Shown here: piece after piece, positions 48,881 through 58,433 of the stretch
Numbering within the stretch: position 1 is the first letter of the stretch
How the letters are laid out: the number at the start of each line of letters is the position of its first letter
Assembly: GCA_964495075.1 (NCBI GenBank)
Contig: CAZBUJ010000021.1
Location: 4,292 to 68,291, forward strand
DNA: 64,000 nt
Source: JAFGJQ01 sp964495075
GTDB taxonomy: Bacteria > Planctomycetota > Phycisphaerae > UBA1845
Reading direction: 5' to 3'
Notes under the pieces: model-generated
Told to the model about the DNA's origin: nothing
Seen by the model: the letters and a program-made list of their open reading frames with translations, nothing else
The model's database searches: none
Program-made: the position numbers and the translations under genes

Positions 48881-49136
48881 GGCTACGTGTCTCCTTGCAG
48901 GGGAGTGGTCAGCCCGACGAACGGGCCGCGTGCGATCGCCAGTGGGCGTCATTGCACGATTGGCCGACGCCGATGTCAAGCGCACAATGCGATTGCGTGG
49001 CACTGAATCGGACCGGCATGACCTGAACATGCGGAAGAGCAGGCGGCGGATCGATGGCGCCGCGCTGTGTCGTCATGGGCGATGCACGGGTGTGTGTGTC
49101 ACAGCCGTACGGTTCCCGGCCCCCGTGTCACCTGCG

Positions 49137-49931
49137 CTACAGGAGTCCGCGGCACGAACCGCCGTCGACGGCCAGGGTCGCCCCGGTGATGTAGCTCGCC
49201 GCTTCCGACGCCAGAAAGGCGATGGCCTTGCCCAACTCCTCCGGACGTCCGAGGCGGCCGACGGGGATGGCGGCTTCGCGTTTGGCCAGCACGGCCTCCG
49301 GCGTGGTGTTCCGCTCCACCGCCCACCGCTCGACGAGCTCGCGGTGCCGTTCGGTGAGGAACGACCCCGGGCAGACGGTGTTGACCAGGATGTTGGCGGA
49401 GCCCACCTCGCGGGCGAGCGACTTGGCGAACCCGTGCACGGCGGGCCGCATGGTGTTGGACAGGGTCAGGCCGTCGATGGGTTCTTTGGCCGACACGGAG
49501 GTGATGGTGACGATGCGGCCCCAGCACTGCCGCTGCATGTAGGGGATCACCGCCCGGCAGCAGCGGATCATGCTACGGAGGGTCAACGAGAAGGCGAGCT
49601 GCAACGGGTCGTCGCCGATTTCGGTGGCGTGCCCGTACGGCGGTCCCCCGGCATTATTGACCAGGATGTGGATCTGGTCGCCGTACCGTTCGGCGGTCGC
49701 CCGGACCAGTCGCGTGATGTCGTCCGATATGGTGACGTCGCATGGCACCGCCAGCACCTCCGCCCCGGTCCGGGCTCGTATGTCGTCGGCGGCCGATTCG
49801 AGGACCGTCCGCCGCCGGGCCGCCACCGCCAGCCGGACCCCCTCTTCGGCTAGGGCGGTGGCCGCCGCGAAGCCCAGCCCCTCGCTGGCGCCGGTGACGA
49901 TCGCCACTTTGTCTCGTATTCCAAGGTCCAT
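49137..49931 (-). CDS. SDR oxidoreductase lacking the usual Tyr/Lys pair
   Basis: A 264-residue short-chain dehydrogenase/reductase. The Rossmann start VTGASEGLGFA, the VNNAGG segment and the downstream VNTVCPGSF are present, so nucleotide binding is likely. The usual YxxxK catalytic pair should follow SVSAKEP; instead the segment reads LSNTMRPAVHGFAKSLA, with Asn or Thr in the tyrosine position and Arg in the lysine position. An atypical SDR subgroup carries such changes, and dehydrogenase activity cannot be assumed. ATG 49931 follows GGAGG. It lies alone between cydA and the next gene. Confidence 0.85.
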   Translation of the reverse strand: MDLGIRDKVAIVTGASEGLGFAAATALAEEGVRLAVAARRRTVLESAADDIRARTGAEVLAVPCDVTISDDITRLVRATAERYGDQIHILVNNAGGPPYGHATEIGDDPLQLAFSLTLRSMIRCCRAVIPYMQRQCWGRIVTITSVSAKEPIDGLTLSNTMRPAVHGFAKSLAREVGSANILVNTVCPGSFLTERHRELVERWAVERNTTPEAVLAKREAAIPVGRLGRPEELGKAIAFLASEAASYITGATLAVDGGSCRGLL

Positions 49932-50149
49932 AATGCCGCCTCCGCTTTTTCGGTGTTCGTATCGTTCGCCCGAGGGCCTGCACCATCACTATAAGGCATG
50001 ACGCGGCGTGGGCCAGCGGATTCTGGGACGGTTACGCCATGCCGGTCCGGGCAACTTGCCCGGCGGATGGAGATCATCGTATGGTGAGACTGAGGAGACC
50101 GACACGCTTGGGATTCGTAACCTGCCTCGGGGATTAGAGGGTGCATCCC

Positions 50150-50329
50150 ATGTCTACTGCTCCCTGCACGAAATGTGGGCGTCCGACGACCGAGCGGCAT
50201 CAGGATCGCGTTAGCGGACGCATCGTTCCACAGTGCGAAGTCTGTCAGAAGTCGAGCTCCGGTGAGATGTTCTTCATGCTGCTCGCGCTGATGATGGCGA
50301 TCGTGTTCCTGATGCAAAACGCGGGATAA
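50150..50329 (+). CDS. Small zinc-ribbon membrane protein
   Basis: A 59-residue protein. Two CxxC pairs (CTKC, CEVC) form a zinc ribbon, and a membrane helix (MFFMLLALMMAIVFLM) ends the protein. ATG 50150 has AGAGGG upstream. The same combination of zinc ribbon and helices recurs at 41984 and 56059 in larger form. Function unknown. Confidence 0.6.
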   Translation: MSTAPCTKCGRPTTERHQDRVSGRIVPQCEVCQKSSSGEMFFMLLALMMAIVFLMQNAG

Positions 50330-50612
50330 CACAGCGGGATTGAGTGGTCCGGCGGCATGCCCATCCACGCCGCCTCGACACCACGCGCGCCCGCCTTGCG
50401 GGTGAGGACGCGCGGCGGGGACGCCCCCTGGGACGTCCCCGGCGCGTCCTTCGCCGCGCGCCGCGACGCCGCGGTTTTTCTTTGCCCGCAGTTTCAATTG
50501 ACAGCATGTCCTGCCCGTCTATACTTGCCCTCGGCGTGCCCCGGGAATGAGGTGGCGCGGGATTCCCCGGGTCGGCAGCCGTGTCGAACGACGCGGCGAA
50601 CAACGAGGCGAC

Positions 50613-53600
50613 ATGCGCACAATCGGGATACTGATAAGGCTGTCCACCGTTCTGTGCCTGTCCTCCCAGGTCCTCGCCCAGTCCCCCGTCCCGTTGGGGG
50701 ACATGGTGGAAGAGCCGCTGCTCCCATCGGGCATCAGCGATCGCAACGTCGAGATGTTCGGCGACCTCGTCAGCTTGTGGACGGCGGACGACGGGAGCGA
50801 CGTCGTTCATTACGTCGGCGACTTCGAACTGCATCTCGGACAACGCCGCGTCAAGGCCCGCGAGGCCGTCGTCTGGATGACACGCCGCGAGTATGACGGC
50901 CGCCCCTACACCTTCTTCGAAATCTTCTGCTGGCGCGACGCCCGCGTCGTGGAGCCTGGGGGCACCGCGGCGATGGGTCCGGTCCTGTTCGCCACCCTCA
51001 GCAGCTTCGGCAAAGCGGAGGTGTGGGCGGATCGCAAGACGCGCACGTCCACCGCCGATACCACCGTCTACCGCGAGGCGCTGCGGGTGCGCAACGAGTT
51101 GCGGGGGAAAGCCGTGCCGGAGCCCGAGGCCCCGTCGCCGGTTACAGTGCTCGACATGGGCGCCGTGCCGGGCCGGGAAGAGCCGCGGGTCCGTCCGCCG
51201 ATCACCTACCGAGGACAGAACCTGGCCGTCCAGCAACGCCCCGAGGGCACGGTGATCACCGTTGTCGGCGACGTCTACGTCTCGCGGGCCGATCCGACCG
51301 GCCTCGAGACCGTGGAACTCCGGGCCGACGCGGCGGCGCTTTTCCTGGCCCGCGACGAGACGGAGGCGGGCGAGGAACGGGACCGCGACGCCGTCGGCGA
51401 AGACGCGCCGCGGATCGGGGATGAACTCGGCCCGCGAGCCCAGCCGTCGCAGCTCGAGGAGAAAGAAGGGGCGGGGATCGTTCCCGGCCTCAAGGACGTC
51501 AGCGGCGCGCCGTGGGCCCAGACGGTTTCCGACGTCGGCCCCGTCCAGGCGGCCTACCTGGAGGGCGACGTCATCCTGACCTACGGCGAACGGGTGGTCC
51601 GGGCCTCCCGGCTGTATTACGACTTCGAGACCGATCGGGCCCTGATCATGGACCCGGTCGCGTTCACGCCGGTCCCGGACGTCGGTGTCCCCATCTACGT
51701 GCGGGCCGACCACATCCGCCAGCTCTCCAGCCGGGAATGGACGGCCTACCACGCGCGGGTCACCACCAGCGAGTTCTACACGCCGCACTACCATATCGGG
51801 GCGGAGACGGTGGACGTCGTGGACCGGACGCCGCGGGCCATGGGCGGCGCACTCGTCGGCGAGCGGGCCGGCACGATCACCATGAGGAACACGACGTTCA
51901 ATGTCGGCAACGTCCCGATCGCCTTTTGGCCGTACGCCCAGAGCGAGGTCCGCGAGGACATCTCGCCGCTGCGTCGCTCCTCCCTGGGGTACAGCGGGGA
52001 CTTCGGGGCCGAGATCGAAACACGCTGGGACCTGTTCTCGCTGGTGGGGGTGGCGCAACCGGAGGGCGTCAACGGCACCGTCCGGATCGACGCGTACACG
52101 AAGCGGGGCCCGGGGGGCGGCGTTGATTTGGACTACAAGCAGGACACGCACTACGGGTTCTTCACCGGCTACTACATCTACGACAAGGGCGAGGACAACC
52201 TCGGCGGCCTTCGCGGCGACGTGGAACCGGACCACGAAAACCGCGGTCGTGCCACGTGGCGGCACCGCCATTTCCTACCCGACGACTGGCAGTTGACGCT
52301 CGAGGTTTCCCTGGTCAGCAGCGGCAACTTCCTCGAAGAGTACTTCGAGCGGGAGTTCGACTTCAGCAAGAAGCAGGAAACGGCGGTTTACCTGAAAAAG
52401 CAGCGCGACAACTGGGCATTCACCGCCCTGGCGAACTTCCATTTGAACGACTGGTTCACCGAAACGGAGCATCTCCCCGAGGCGGGCTTCCATCTGACCG
52501 GGCAGTCGCTGGGCGGCGTGGCGACCCTTTACAGCGACAACCGGGCGGGGCTCGTCCGCTACCGGTTCGCCGAGCAGCCGTTCTGGCAGAACCTGCTGAT
52601 CGGTCGCGAGAACAGTTCCGGGACGACCGCCCGGTTCGATACGCGGCAGGAAGTCGATGCCCCGATCGACCTGGGTCCGGTTCGCGTGGTGCCGTTCACC
52701 TCGTTGCGGGGCACCCTGTGGGACGATTCCCCGCAGCGCGGCGGTCTGCAACGCATGTTCACCACCGCCGGCGTGCGGGCCAGCATGTACTTCTGGCGGG
52801 TGTACGAAAACGCCCGGTCGGAGTTTTTCGACATCGACGGGATCCGCCATGTCATCAAGCCCGACGTGACGGTGTGGGGCTCGTGCTCCAACGTGGACGC
52901 CCGCGACACCTATCCGTTTACCCAGAACGTCGAATCGCTCGATGATTTCGACGGCGTGGCGATGGGGATCCGTCAGCGGTGGCAAACGCACCGCGGGGAC
53001 GAAGGACGCCGACGCACGACGGACCTGTTCCTGCTGGACCTCGAACTTGGCGCGTTCAACGACGCCCACAAGTCCGACAAGATCAACGGGTTCAACGGGC
53101 TGAGCGGCTTCTACAACCCCAACGGCGCGCCGTTCACCAACGGGTTCACCTCGTACCGGCGCCCGGAGAACAGCGTCGCCGTCAATTACCTGAACGCGTC
53201 CGCCGTCTGGCGGATGTCCGACTCGATGGCGGTCGCCGCCGAGTCGAACTTCGACATCAACGACGGCGAGGTCGACGTGTTGACCGTCTCGCTGGCCGCC
53301 GAACGCCGACCACGCCTGAGCTACCTGGTCGGGTACCGCTTCATCAACGAAACGGCGTCCAACCTGCTCGGCATCGGTGCGAACTACCGGATCAGCGAGA
53401 AGTACATGGTGGCCGTTCGCGAGGCATTCGACCTTCAGCGTGGGGAGACCGAGGAGTTCACCATCGCCGTGATCCGAAAGCTGCCGCGGTGGTACGTCGG
53501 ATTCACCTTCCAGGTCGACGACGTGGACGACGACATCGGGTTGGCCGTCAGCGCCTGGCCGGAAGGTTTCCCGGGCCTGGCGCTCGGCTCGCGACGCTTT

Positions 53601-53639
53601 ACGGGTCTGGCGACGACGACCGGGATCCGGCCTGAATAG
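50613..53639 (+). CDS. lptD: LPS-assembly outer membrane protein LptD-like
   Basis: A 1008-residue outer-membrane protein. A signal peptide (about 1-22) leads into an N-terminal OstA/LptA-like beta-jellyroll, then a long beta-barrel domain of repeated Tyr/Trp-rich strands ending near LGIGANYRISEKY. LptD inserts LPS into the outer leaflet, so it implies an LPS-bearing outer membrane. LptE is not adjacent. Start ATG 50613 has GAGG upstream. Next gene (MMPL) follows within 25 bases. Confidence 0.85.
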   Translation: MRTIGILIRLSTVLCLSSQVLAQSPVPLGDMVEEPLLPSGISDRNVEMFGDLVSLWTADDGSDVVHYVGDFELHLGQRRVKAREAVVWMTRREYDGRPYTFFEIFCWRDARVVEPGGTAAMGPVLFATLSSFGKAEVWADRKTRTSTADTTVYREALRVRNELRGKAVPEPEAPSPVTVLDMGAVPGREEPRVRPPITYRGQNLAVQQRPEGTVITVVGDVYVSRADPTGLETVELRADAAALFLARDETEAGEERDRDAVGEDAPRIGDELGPRAQPSQLEEKEGAGIVPGLKDVSGAPWAQTVSDVGPVQAAYLEGDVILTYGERVVRASRLYYDFETDRALIMDPVAFTPVPDVGVPIYVRADHIRQLSSREWTAYHARVTTSEFYTPHYHIGAETVDVVDRTPRAMGGALVGERAGTITMRNTTFNVGNVPIAFWPYAQSEVREDISPLRRSSLGYSGDFGAEIETRWDLFSLVGVAQPEGVNGTVRIDAYTKRGPGGGVDLDYKQDTHYGFFTGYYIYDKGEDNLGGLRGDVEPDHENRGRATWRHRHFLPDDWQLTLEVSLVSSGNFLEEYFEREFDFSKKQETAVYLKKQRDNWAFTALANFHLNDWFTETEHLPEAGFHLTGQSLGGVATLYSDNRAGLVRYRFAEQPFWQNLLIGRENSSGTTARFDTRQEVDAPIDLGPVRVVPFTSLRGTLWDDSPQRGGLQRMFTTAGVRASMYFWRVYENARSEFFDIDGIRHVIKPDVTVWGSCSNVDARDTYPFTQNVESLDDFDGVAMGIRQRWQTHRGDEGRRRTTDLFLLDLELGAFNDAHKSDKINGFNGLSGFYNPNGAPFTNGFTSYRRPENSVAVNYLNASAVWRMSDSMAVAAESNFDINDGEVDVLTVSLAAERRPRLSYLVGYRFINETASNLLGIGANYRISEKYMVAVREAFDLQRGETEEFTIAVIRKLPRWYVGFTFQVDDVDDDIGLAVSAWPEGFPGLALGSRRFTGLATTTGIRPE

Positions 53640-53662
53640 CCGTGCCAGGCTCCTCGCCAAGC

Positions 53663-55891
53663 ATGCTCGCATCACTCATACGGTTTCATCGCCTGATTCT
53701 CGCCGTCGCCGGACTCGCGACGTGCGTGTCGGTCGCGCTGTTGTTCTCGCCCGGGCTCAAGCAGGACTACCGCATCGAATCGTTCGTGGCCAGCAATGAC
53801 GAGGCCTACTTCCGCTTCCGCCGCTTCATCGACCAGTTCACGAGCAACGAGGTGGCCGTCGTGGCGATCGAGAGCGACGGCGCCACGTCGCCGGCTACCC
53901 TGGCCCTGCTGGCCGATCTCGGCGCCGAACTTAAGCAACTCGATACGGTGCAGTCGGTCGTGTCCCTGGCCGAGATCCCGCCGGGCGTGCGGTCGATCCT
54001 GGGCGAACGTCTCGTCGAACACCCGCTGTTTCGAGACAACATCGTCAGCGCCGACGGGCGCACCGCGGCCATCGTGGCGACGCTCGCCGGCGAGGCCGCC
54101 AGCGGCGAGACGCGACACGCCACCGTCCGGCGACTGCGCGAACTCGTCGCGCACGCCCGGCGGGACCACCCGGAAATGACCATCGTCCTCGCCGGACCCT
54201 ACGTCACGCTCATTGACATGTTCGACTATGTGCAGCGCGACCTGGTGGTCTTCACGCTGGCCGCGTTCGTCCTGCTCGCGATCACGCTGTGGTTGGTGTT
54301 CCGACGCGCCGCCCCCATGGCCTACGCGATCGGTGTCGCCGCGTCCGCCACCCTCTGCACACTGGGCGTGGCCGTCGTCTGCCGGTTCGTGACCTCTCTG
54401 ATCACCCAGATGATCGTCATCCTGGTCGTCGTGCTCGCCGTGGCCAGTTGCGTACACCTGGCCGTGGCGGCGGAGGAGATCAGTCTGCTCCACCCCGGCG
54501 TGCCGCGTCGCGAGCAGGCCCGCCGGGTGCTGCGCCGCATGACGGGGCCGTGCACGGCGGTGGTCGCCACCACCGCCATCGGATTCCTCGCCGTCTGCAC
54601 ATCCTCCATCTCGCCGATCCGTGTGCTCGGCGGGCTCATCGTGTTCGGGCTGCTGCTCTCCCTGCTCCTCGCCCTGACGGGGGTGGTTCCGCTGTGCGGG
54701 ACACGGCCGGCCGCCAGGGTGCGGCTGCATCTCCCCCAACTGCTCCGGCGGGTGGGGTCGTGGTCCTATCGGCGGCGCGGCCTCGTGTTTCTGCTGTTTG
54801 CCACCGCGACCGCCTTCTGCGTGGCGGGGATTCCGCGACTCTGGTTCGACAGTTCGTTTCTTAACAACTTCCGGGCCGGCAGTACTGTCTACACCAGCTA
54901 CCAATTCCTCGGGCAGCGCCTGGCCCCGCCTGGCTCCCTCGAGATCGTGGTCACGTCCAGGGACGGGAGCAGCGTGGTGACCGCTGACCTCGTTCGGCAG
55001 GCCGACGCGTTCGCGGCCCGCGTCGTCGACCGGTACGACCTGATCGTAAAATCGCAGACCCTCGGGGATGTGCTCACGCTCGTCCGGGAGAACCTGCCGC
55101 AGAGTGACGTCGACCTGAAACTGCGGCTGGGGCTGATCCAGGCGGTCGGGGGCGGGCGCGACCCGCTGCGCGCGTTTCTGAACGCCGACCGATCGGCGAT
55201 GCGGATCAACTTCAGAGCCCGGGAACGGGGTGTCTCGATCGCCGACAAACTCCGCACGGCGCAGGAGGTCGTCGCCCTGGGCCGGGACACCTTCGGTGAC
55301 CGCTTCGACATCCAAGTCACGGGGTTGTACTACTTCTACGCCACGCTGATCCGCGGGATGCTCAACGACCAGTACCGCGCGGTGGCCATCACCATCCCGG
55401 CCGTCTTCCTCGTGCTTGCCCTGACGTTGCGATCCTGGCGGGTGGCGGCGGTGGCCATGGTGCCGAACCTGCTGCCGCTGGTGTTCTGCGTAGGGGCGAT
55501 GGGGTGGTGGGGAGTCCCCATCAACATGACCACCGCCATGATGCTGTCGGTGACCTTCGGCATCGCGGTGGACGATACGGTGCACTACCTGTGGCGCTAC
55601 CGCGAGGCGCTCATCGAGTCGAACGATGAGTTGACGGCCCTGTTGCACACGCATTCGGGCGTGGGGCGTGCGTGCGTGTTTACCACGGTCGTGATCGCGG
55701 GCGGCTTCTGGATTCTGGTGCTGTCGGAGTTCCTCCCGACCGCGTACTTCGGCGGCCTGGTCGGCTTCACGATGCTGGCCACGCTGGCGGCGGACCTTAT
55801 GCTGCTTCCCTCGCTGCTGGTGGCCCTCAAGCCGTTCGGCAAGGCAACCGGGATGAACCCTGTCACGAAGACACGCCATCCCGGATCGTAG
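53663..55891 (+). CDS. MMPL/RND-type transporter
   Basis: A 742-residue protein with about twelve membrane helices in two clusters (helices near 10-30, 195-360 and 565-720) separated by two periplasmic loops, the standard MMPL/HpnN layout. It may move lipids or hydrophobic compounds, and its position right after lptD suggests an envelope role. The ATG at 53663 is preferred; a GTG seven codons earlier at 53642 overlaps a GTGCCAGGC palindrome-like sequence, which weakens it as a start. Confidence 0.85.
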   Translation: MLASLIRFHRLILAVAGLATCVSVALLFSPGLKQDYRIESFVASNDEAYFRFRRFIDQFTSNEVAVVAIESDGATSPATLALLADLGAELKQLDTVQSVVSLAEIPPGVRSILGERLVEHPLFRDNIVSADGRTAAIVATLAGEAASGETRHATVRRLRELVAHARRDHPEMTIVLAGPYVTLIDMFDYVQRDLVVFTLAAFVLLAITLWLVFRRAAPMAYAIGVAASATLCTLGVAVVCRFVTSLITQMIVILVVVLAVASCVHLAVAAEEISLLHPGVPRREQARRVLRRMTGPCTAVVATTAIGFLAVCTSSISPIRVLGGLIVFGLLLSLLLALTGVVPLCGTRPAARVRLHLPQLLRRVGSWSYRRRGLVFLLFATATAFCVAGIPRLWFDSSFLNNFRAGSTVYTSYQFLGQRLAPPGSLEIVVTSRDGSSVVTADLVRQADAFAARVVDRYDLIVKSQTLGDVLTLVRENLPQSDVDLKLRLGLIQAVGGGRDPLRAFLNADRSAMRINFRARERGVSIADKLRTAQEVVALGRDTFGDRFDIQVTGLYYFYATLIRGMLNDQYRAVAITIPAVFLVLALTLRSWRVAAVAMVPNLLPLVFCVGAMGWWGVPINMTTAMMLSVTFGIAVDDTVHYLWRYREALIESNDELTALLHTHSGVGRACVFTTVVIAGGFWILVLSEFLPTAYFGGLVGFTMLATLAADLMLLPSLLVALKPFGKATGMNPVTKTRHPGS

Positions 55892-55902
55892 CGTCCCGAT
55901 GT

Positions 55903-55984
55903 GTGCCAGGCACGGCCGCGAAAAACCGAACCGGGCCAAACCCCGCCCGTACCAGGCACGGATCTCCCCAATCGTGCCAGGCAC
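55903..55984. repeat. REP-like palindromes, three copies
   Basis: Cores at 55903-55913, 55949-55959 (GTACCAGGCAC) and 55974-55984, spaced 46 and 25 bases, between two genes. Same motif as the 38.4-kb cluster. Confidence 0.8.
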
Positions 55985-56058
55985 GCATACGGGACATACG
56001 AGGCGGGGTATTGGGATTGTTGTGATCGTCGAGCGACCGGCCTCGATGGCCGCTTGGC

Positions 56059-56856
56059 TCACTTGCCGATGAAACCCAGCTCGTCGGGGGACTGCCGCAC
56101 CTCGCCGAACGTGAACGCCCGACCGCACTCCGGGCAGCGCAGCTCCGAGAGCCCATGCAGGTTGTAACCGCAGCCGGGACAGTGCCCGGGTGTCGCCTTC
56201 AGGGTCTCCGACATGAACAACAGGATCAGGCCCGGCCCGAACGCCCACGCCATCACGTACAAACCGCTGAGAATGCCGAGCATGGTGGCCATGCCCACGA
56301 AACACCCCGGCCGTCGGCTTACCACGATATGTGAGGGGACGGTGGCCAGCATCTGCAGCACACTGCCGCCGAGTACCGCCACAACCATCCGTCGCATCCA
56401 GCGGAAGCGGTCCATGCGGCGGGCGTACGCGTAAAACAGGATCGTCCAGGCGACCCACAACAGCCCCACCGTTGACCAGAACACGGCGGCGAGCGTCGTG
56501 CCGCCGCCGTCCACGTTGAACAATTCGGCCATCGCCAGGACAAACGACCCGATCAGGACCGTGATCATCAGGGCGGCGATCAGGGCGGGGATGACCAGGC
56601 GGCGGGGGCGGGTCGGCATCAGGTAGTCGCAACGGGCCGGGATCAGCACGAACAGACCCTGCGTCACGATCATGAAGCCAAGCAGGCCCAGCCAGACCAG
56701 GGCGTCCGAGCCCCCGTGCCGCAGCCAGAGGTGGGACCACACCGCGATGAGCGCGACGTAGAGCGCGATCAACAACCACCACAGCCACCGCGGGCGGCGA
56801 TGAGCGGCAGGGTCCGTACTCGTGGACGCAAGGCAGTTCCTCATGGGGTCACGCAT
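56059..56856 (-). CDS. Membrane protein with C-terminal zinc ribbon
   Basis: A 265-residue protein. Five or six membrane helices are followed by CPGCGYNLHGLSELRCPECG, a zinc ribbon at the C-terminus. The ATG at 56856 (or 56844) fits the hydrophobic start; further upstream frame is arginine-rich. Mirror image of the 41984 architecture. Function unknown. Confidence 0.72.
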   Translation of the reverse strand: MRDPMRNCLASTSTDPAAHRRPRWLWWLLIALYVALIAVWSHLWLRHGGSDALVWLGLLGFMIVTQGLFVLIPARCDYLMPTRPRRLVIPALIAALMITVLIGSFVLAMAELFNVDGGGTTLAAVFWSTVGLLWVAWTILFYAYARRMDRFRWMRRMVVAVLGGSVLQMLATVPSHIVVSRRPGCFVGMATMLGILSGLYVMAWAFGPGLILLFMSETLKATPGHCPGCGYNLHGLSELRCPECGRAFTFGEVRQSPDELGFIGK

Positions 56857-57282
56857 GGCCGTCAAGCTTGGTGGTTCCGCGCCGTAAAGGGCACCACGGT
56901 GTTCTTGGAGGCGACGGTCCTCGTGGTCCGGCCGGCCGCCGTCGAGCGGCTCCGTCGAACGCCGTCGATCGCCGCCGGCGGACGCAGCCGACCGGCGCGG
57001 GTATGATGCGGCACGGATCGCCATTAGTAAAGCCGGGTCGTACCCGATGACCCGACGCTGGCGCCCGACTCCCGCATGCCCAAGCGCGTGCCAGGCCCCC
57101 AGCCTGACCGGTACGAACACTGCCGCGTCCCCAAGCGTGCCCGGCACAGATGCCTGAACAACGCAGATGGAGTGCAAACGAGCCGACATGCCAACGCGCC
57201 AGTGGTAGCCCCGACGTCCGGAAACCGGTGACGTAAACTTGGTAGAACTAGTGAATTGCCGATGCAACCCGGTCATAATACA
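56857..57282. other. Intergenic region at the island's left border
   Basis: About 425 bases without a credible gene. It holds two degenerate palindromes (57088 and 57137) and, from about 57200, a visible change to a more AT-rich composition. No tRNA-like or integrase sequence is seen. Confidence 0.6.
57088..57147. repeat. Degenerate REP-like palindromes, two copies
   Basis: GTGCCAGGCCC at 57088-57098 and GTGCCCGGCAC at 57137-57147, each preceded by CCAAGCG or CCCAAGCGC. Related to the 38.4- and 55.9-kb clusters. Confidence 0.65.
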
Positions 57283-58029
57283 ATGAGTGACGTGGCCGAC
57301 CATCGACACTATCAAAACGCCCCGATTACGGAGGCCGTTATCGACTTGCGGGTCGAGTTGCCGCCGAACATCGGGCTCGGAGAATTGCAGAACGCGCACA
57401 AGGGCCAAGAGACGGCCTACCCCCGCACGGGGCAGGCGAATACTGCCTTCGGTCAAATGCAGGCTGGCAAAGAAGTCACTACGACGGCCACCACGAAAGC
57501 TATGGGGTACTTGTTCCGGAGTGCGGATGACAAGCAGATATACCAGGCTCGGCTCGACGGGTTTTCAATGAGCCGGCTAGCCCCGTACGAGCAATGGGAG
57601 ACGTTCCGGGATGAGGCCCGCAGGCTTTGGAACTTGTATACATCCGCGGCGACGCCTCGTAAGGTCGTCCGTGTGGCCGTCCGATACGTCAACCGCCTCG
57701 ACATTCCGCTACCGCTGAGTGACTTCGGCGACTATCTTCGGACGGTGCCCGAGGTTTCGGCCGACCTCCCGCAGGGGCTGGTGGGCTACTTCATGCGTCT
57801 GGCGATTCCGTTGGTAGACATCAACGGCCTGTGCGTGCTCAACGAAGCCATCGTTGACCCCGCCGCTCCAAGCATGGTCTCCATTGTTCTGGACATCGAC
57901 GTTTTCCGCACATCGGACGTGCCAACTGATGAAGACGGTCTTTGGAACTTGATCGAAGGATTGCGTGTGCATAAGAACGTAATCTTCGAAGCCTGCATCA
58001 CTGACAAAGCAAGGGAGTTATTCAAGTAA
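57283..58029 (+). CDS. TIGR04255 family protein
   Basis: A 248-residue protein. The opening ITEAVIDLRVELPPN and the RVAVRYVNRLDIPL core match TIGR04255, a family of unknown function with patchy distribution, often near toxin-type genes. No catalytic motif is obvious. ATG 57283 or the in-frame ATG 57262 could be the start; Shine-Dalgarno is weak. Stop and next start overlap (TAATG), so this and the next gene are coupled. It opens the island. Confidence 0.8.
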   Translation: MSDVADHRHYQNAPITEAVIDLRVELPPNIGLGELQNAHKGQETAYPRTGQANTAFGQMQAGKEVTTTATTKAMGYLFRSADDKQIYQARLDGFSMSRLAPYEQWETFRDEARRLWNLYTSAATPRKVVRVAVRYVNRLDIPLPLSDFGDYLRTVPEVSADLPQGLVGYFMRLAIPLVDINGLCVLNEAIVDPAAPSMVSIVLDIDVFRTSDVPTDEDGLWNLIEGLRVHKNVIFEACITDKARELFK

Positions 58030-58421
58030 TGCCCACACTTGCCGTATCTCCCCAGCCGTACCGAGCAGTCGTGGGTCGATTATCCACATGGCTGCAAGAT
58101 GCCTCACACGGGAACGGTGTTGAAGCGCGTCATCTATCGAGGCTCGCAGAAGAAGCCCTCTTGCACTGGCACGAACGAGCAGAATTGCTTGTGTCCGCGA
58201 TCGATAGCGAAGATACTGATTCGGAATACCAGCATATTCCGTCCACGCCGCATTTCGGGGTGACAGTTCGATACGAGCCCGTCGGCAGAATGGAGCCCCG
58301 AACCGCTCTCGGGAAACGACTCCTTACGCTTCGCCACAGGATCGTCGCCAGCGGGGCTCAACTCCTCGATTGGAGTGACCTGGAGCAGGAAACCCGGTCA
58401 CGTCGCGGTGAGCGTGATTAG
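58029..58421 (+). CDS. Hypothetical protein coupled to the TIGR04255 gene
   Basis: A 130-residue protein with no recognised domain. ATG 58029 shares one base with the stop of the upstream gene. It is helical with a charged C-terminus and a Tyr/His-rich middle (YQHIPSTPHFG). It may be a partner or an antitoxin-like component of the neighbouring PIN protein; this is inference from order only. Confidence 0.65.
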   Translation: MPTLAVSPQPYRAVVGRLSTWLQDASHGNGVEARHLSRLAEEALLHWHERAELLVSAIDSEDTDSEYQHIPSTPHFGVTVRYEPVGRMEPRTALGKRLLTLRHRIVASGAQLLDWSDLEQETRSRRGERD

Positions 58422-58433
58422 CGGAGGCCCGCT

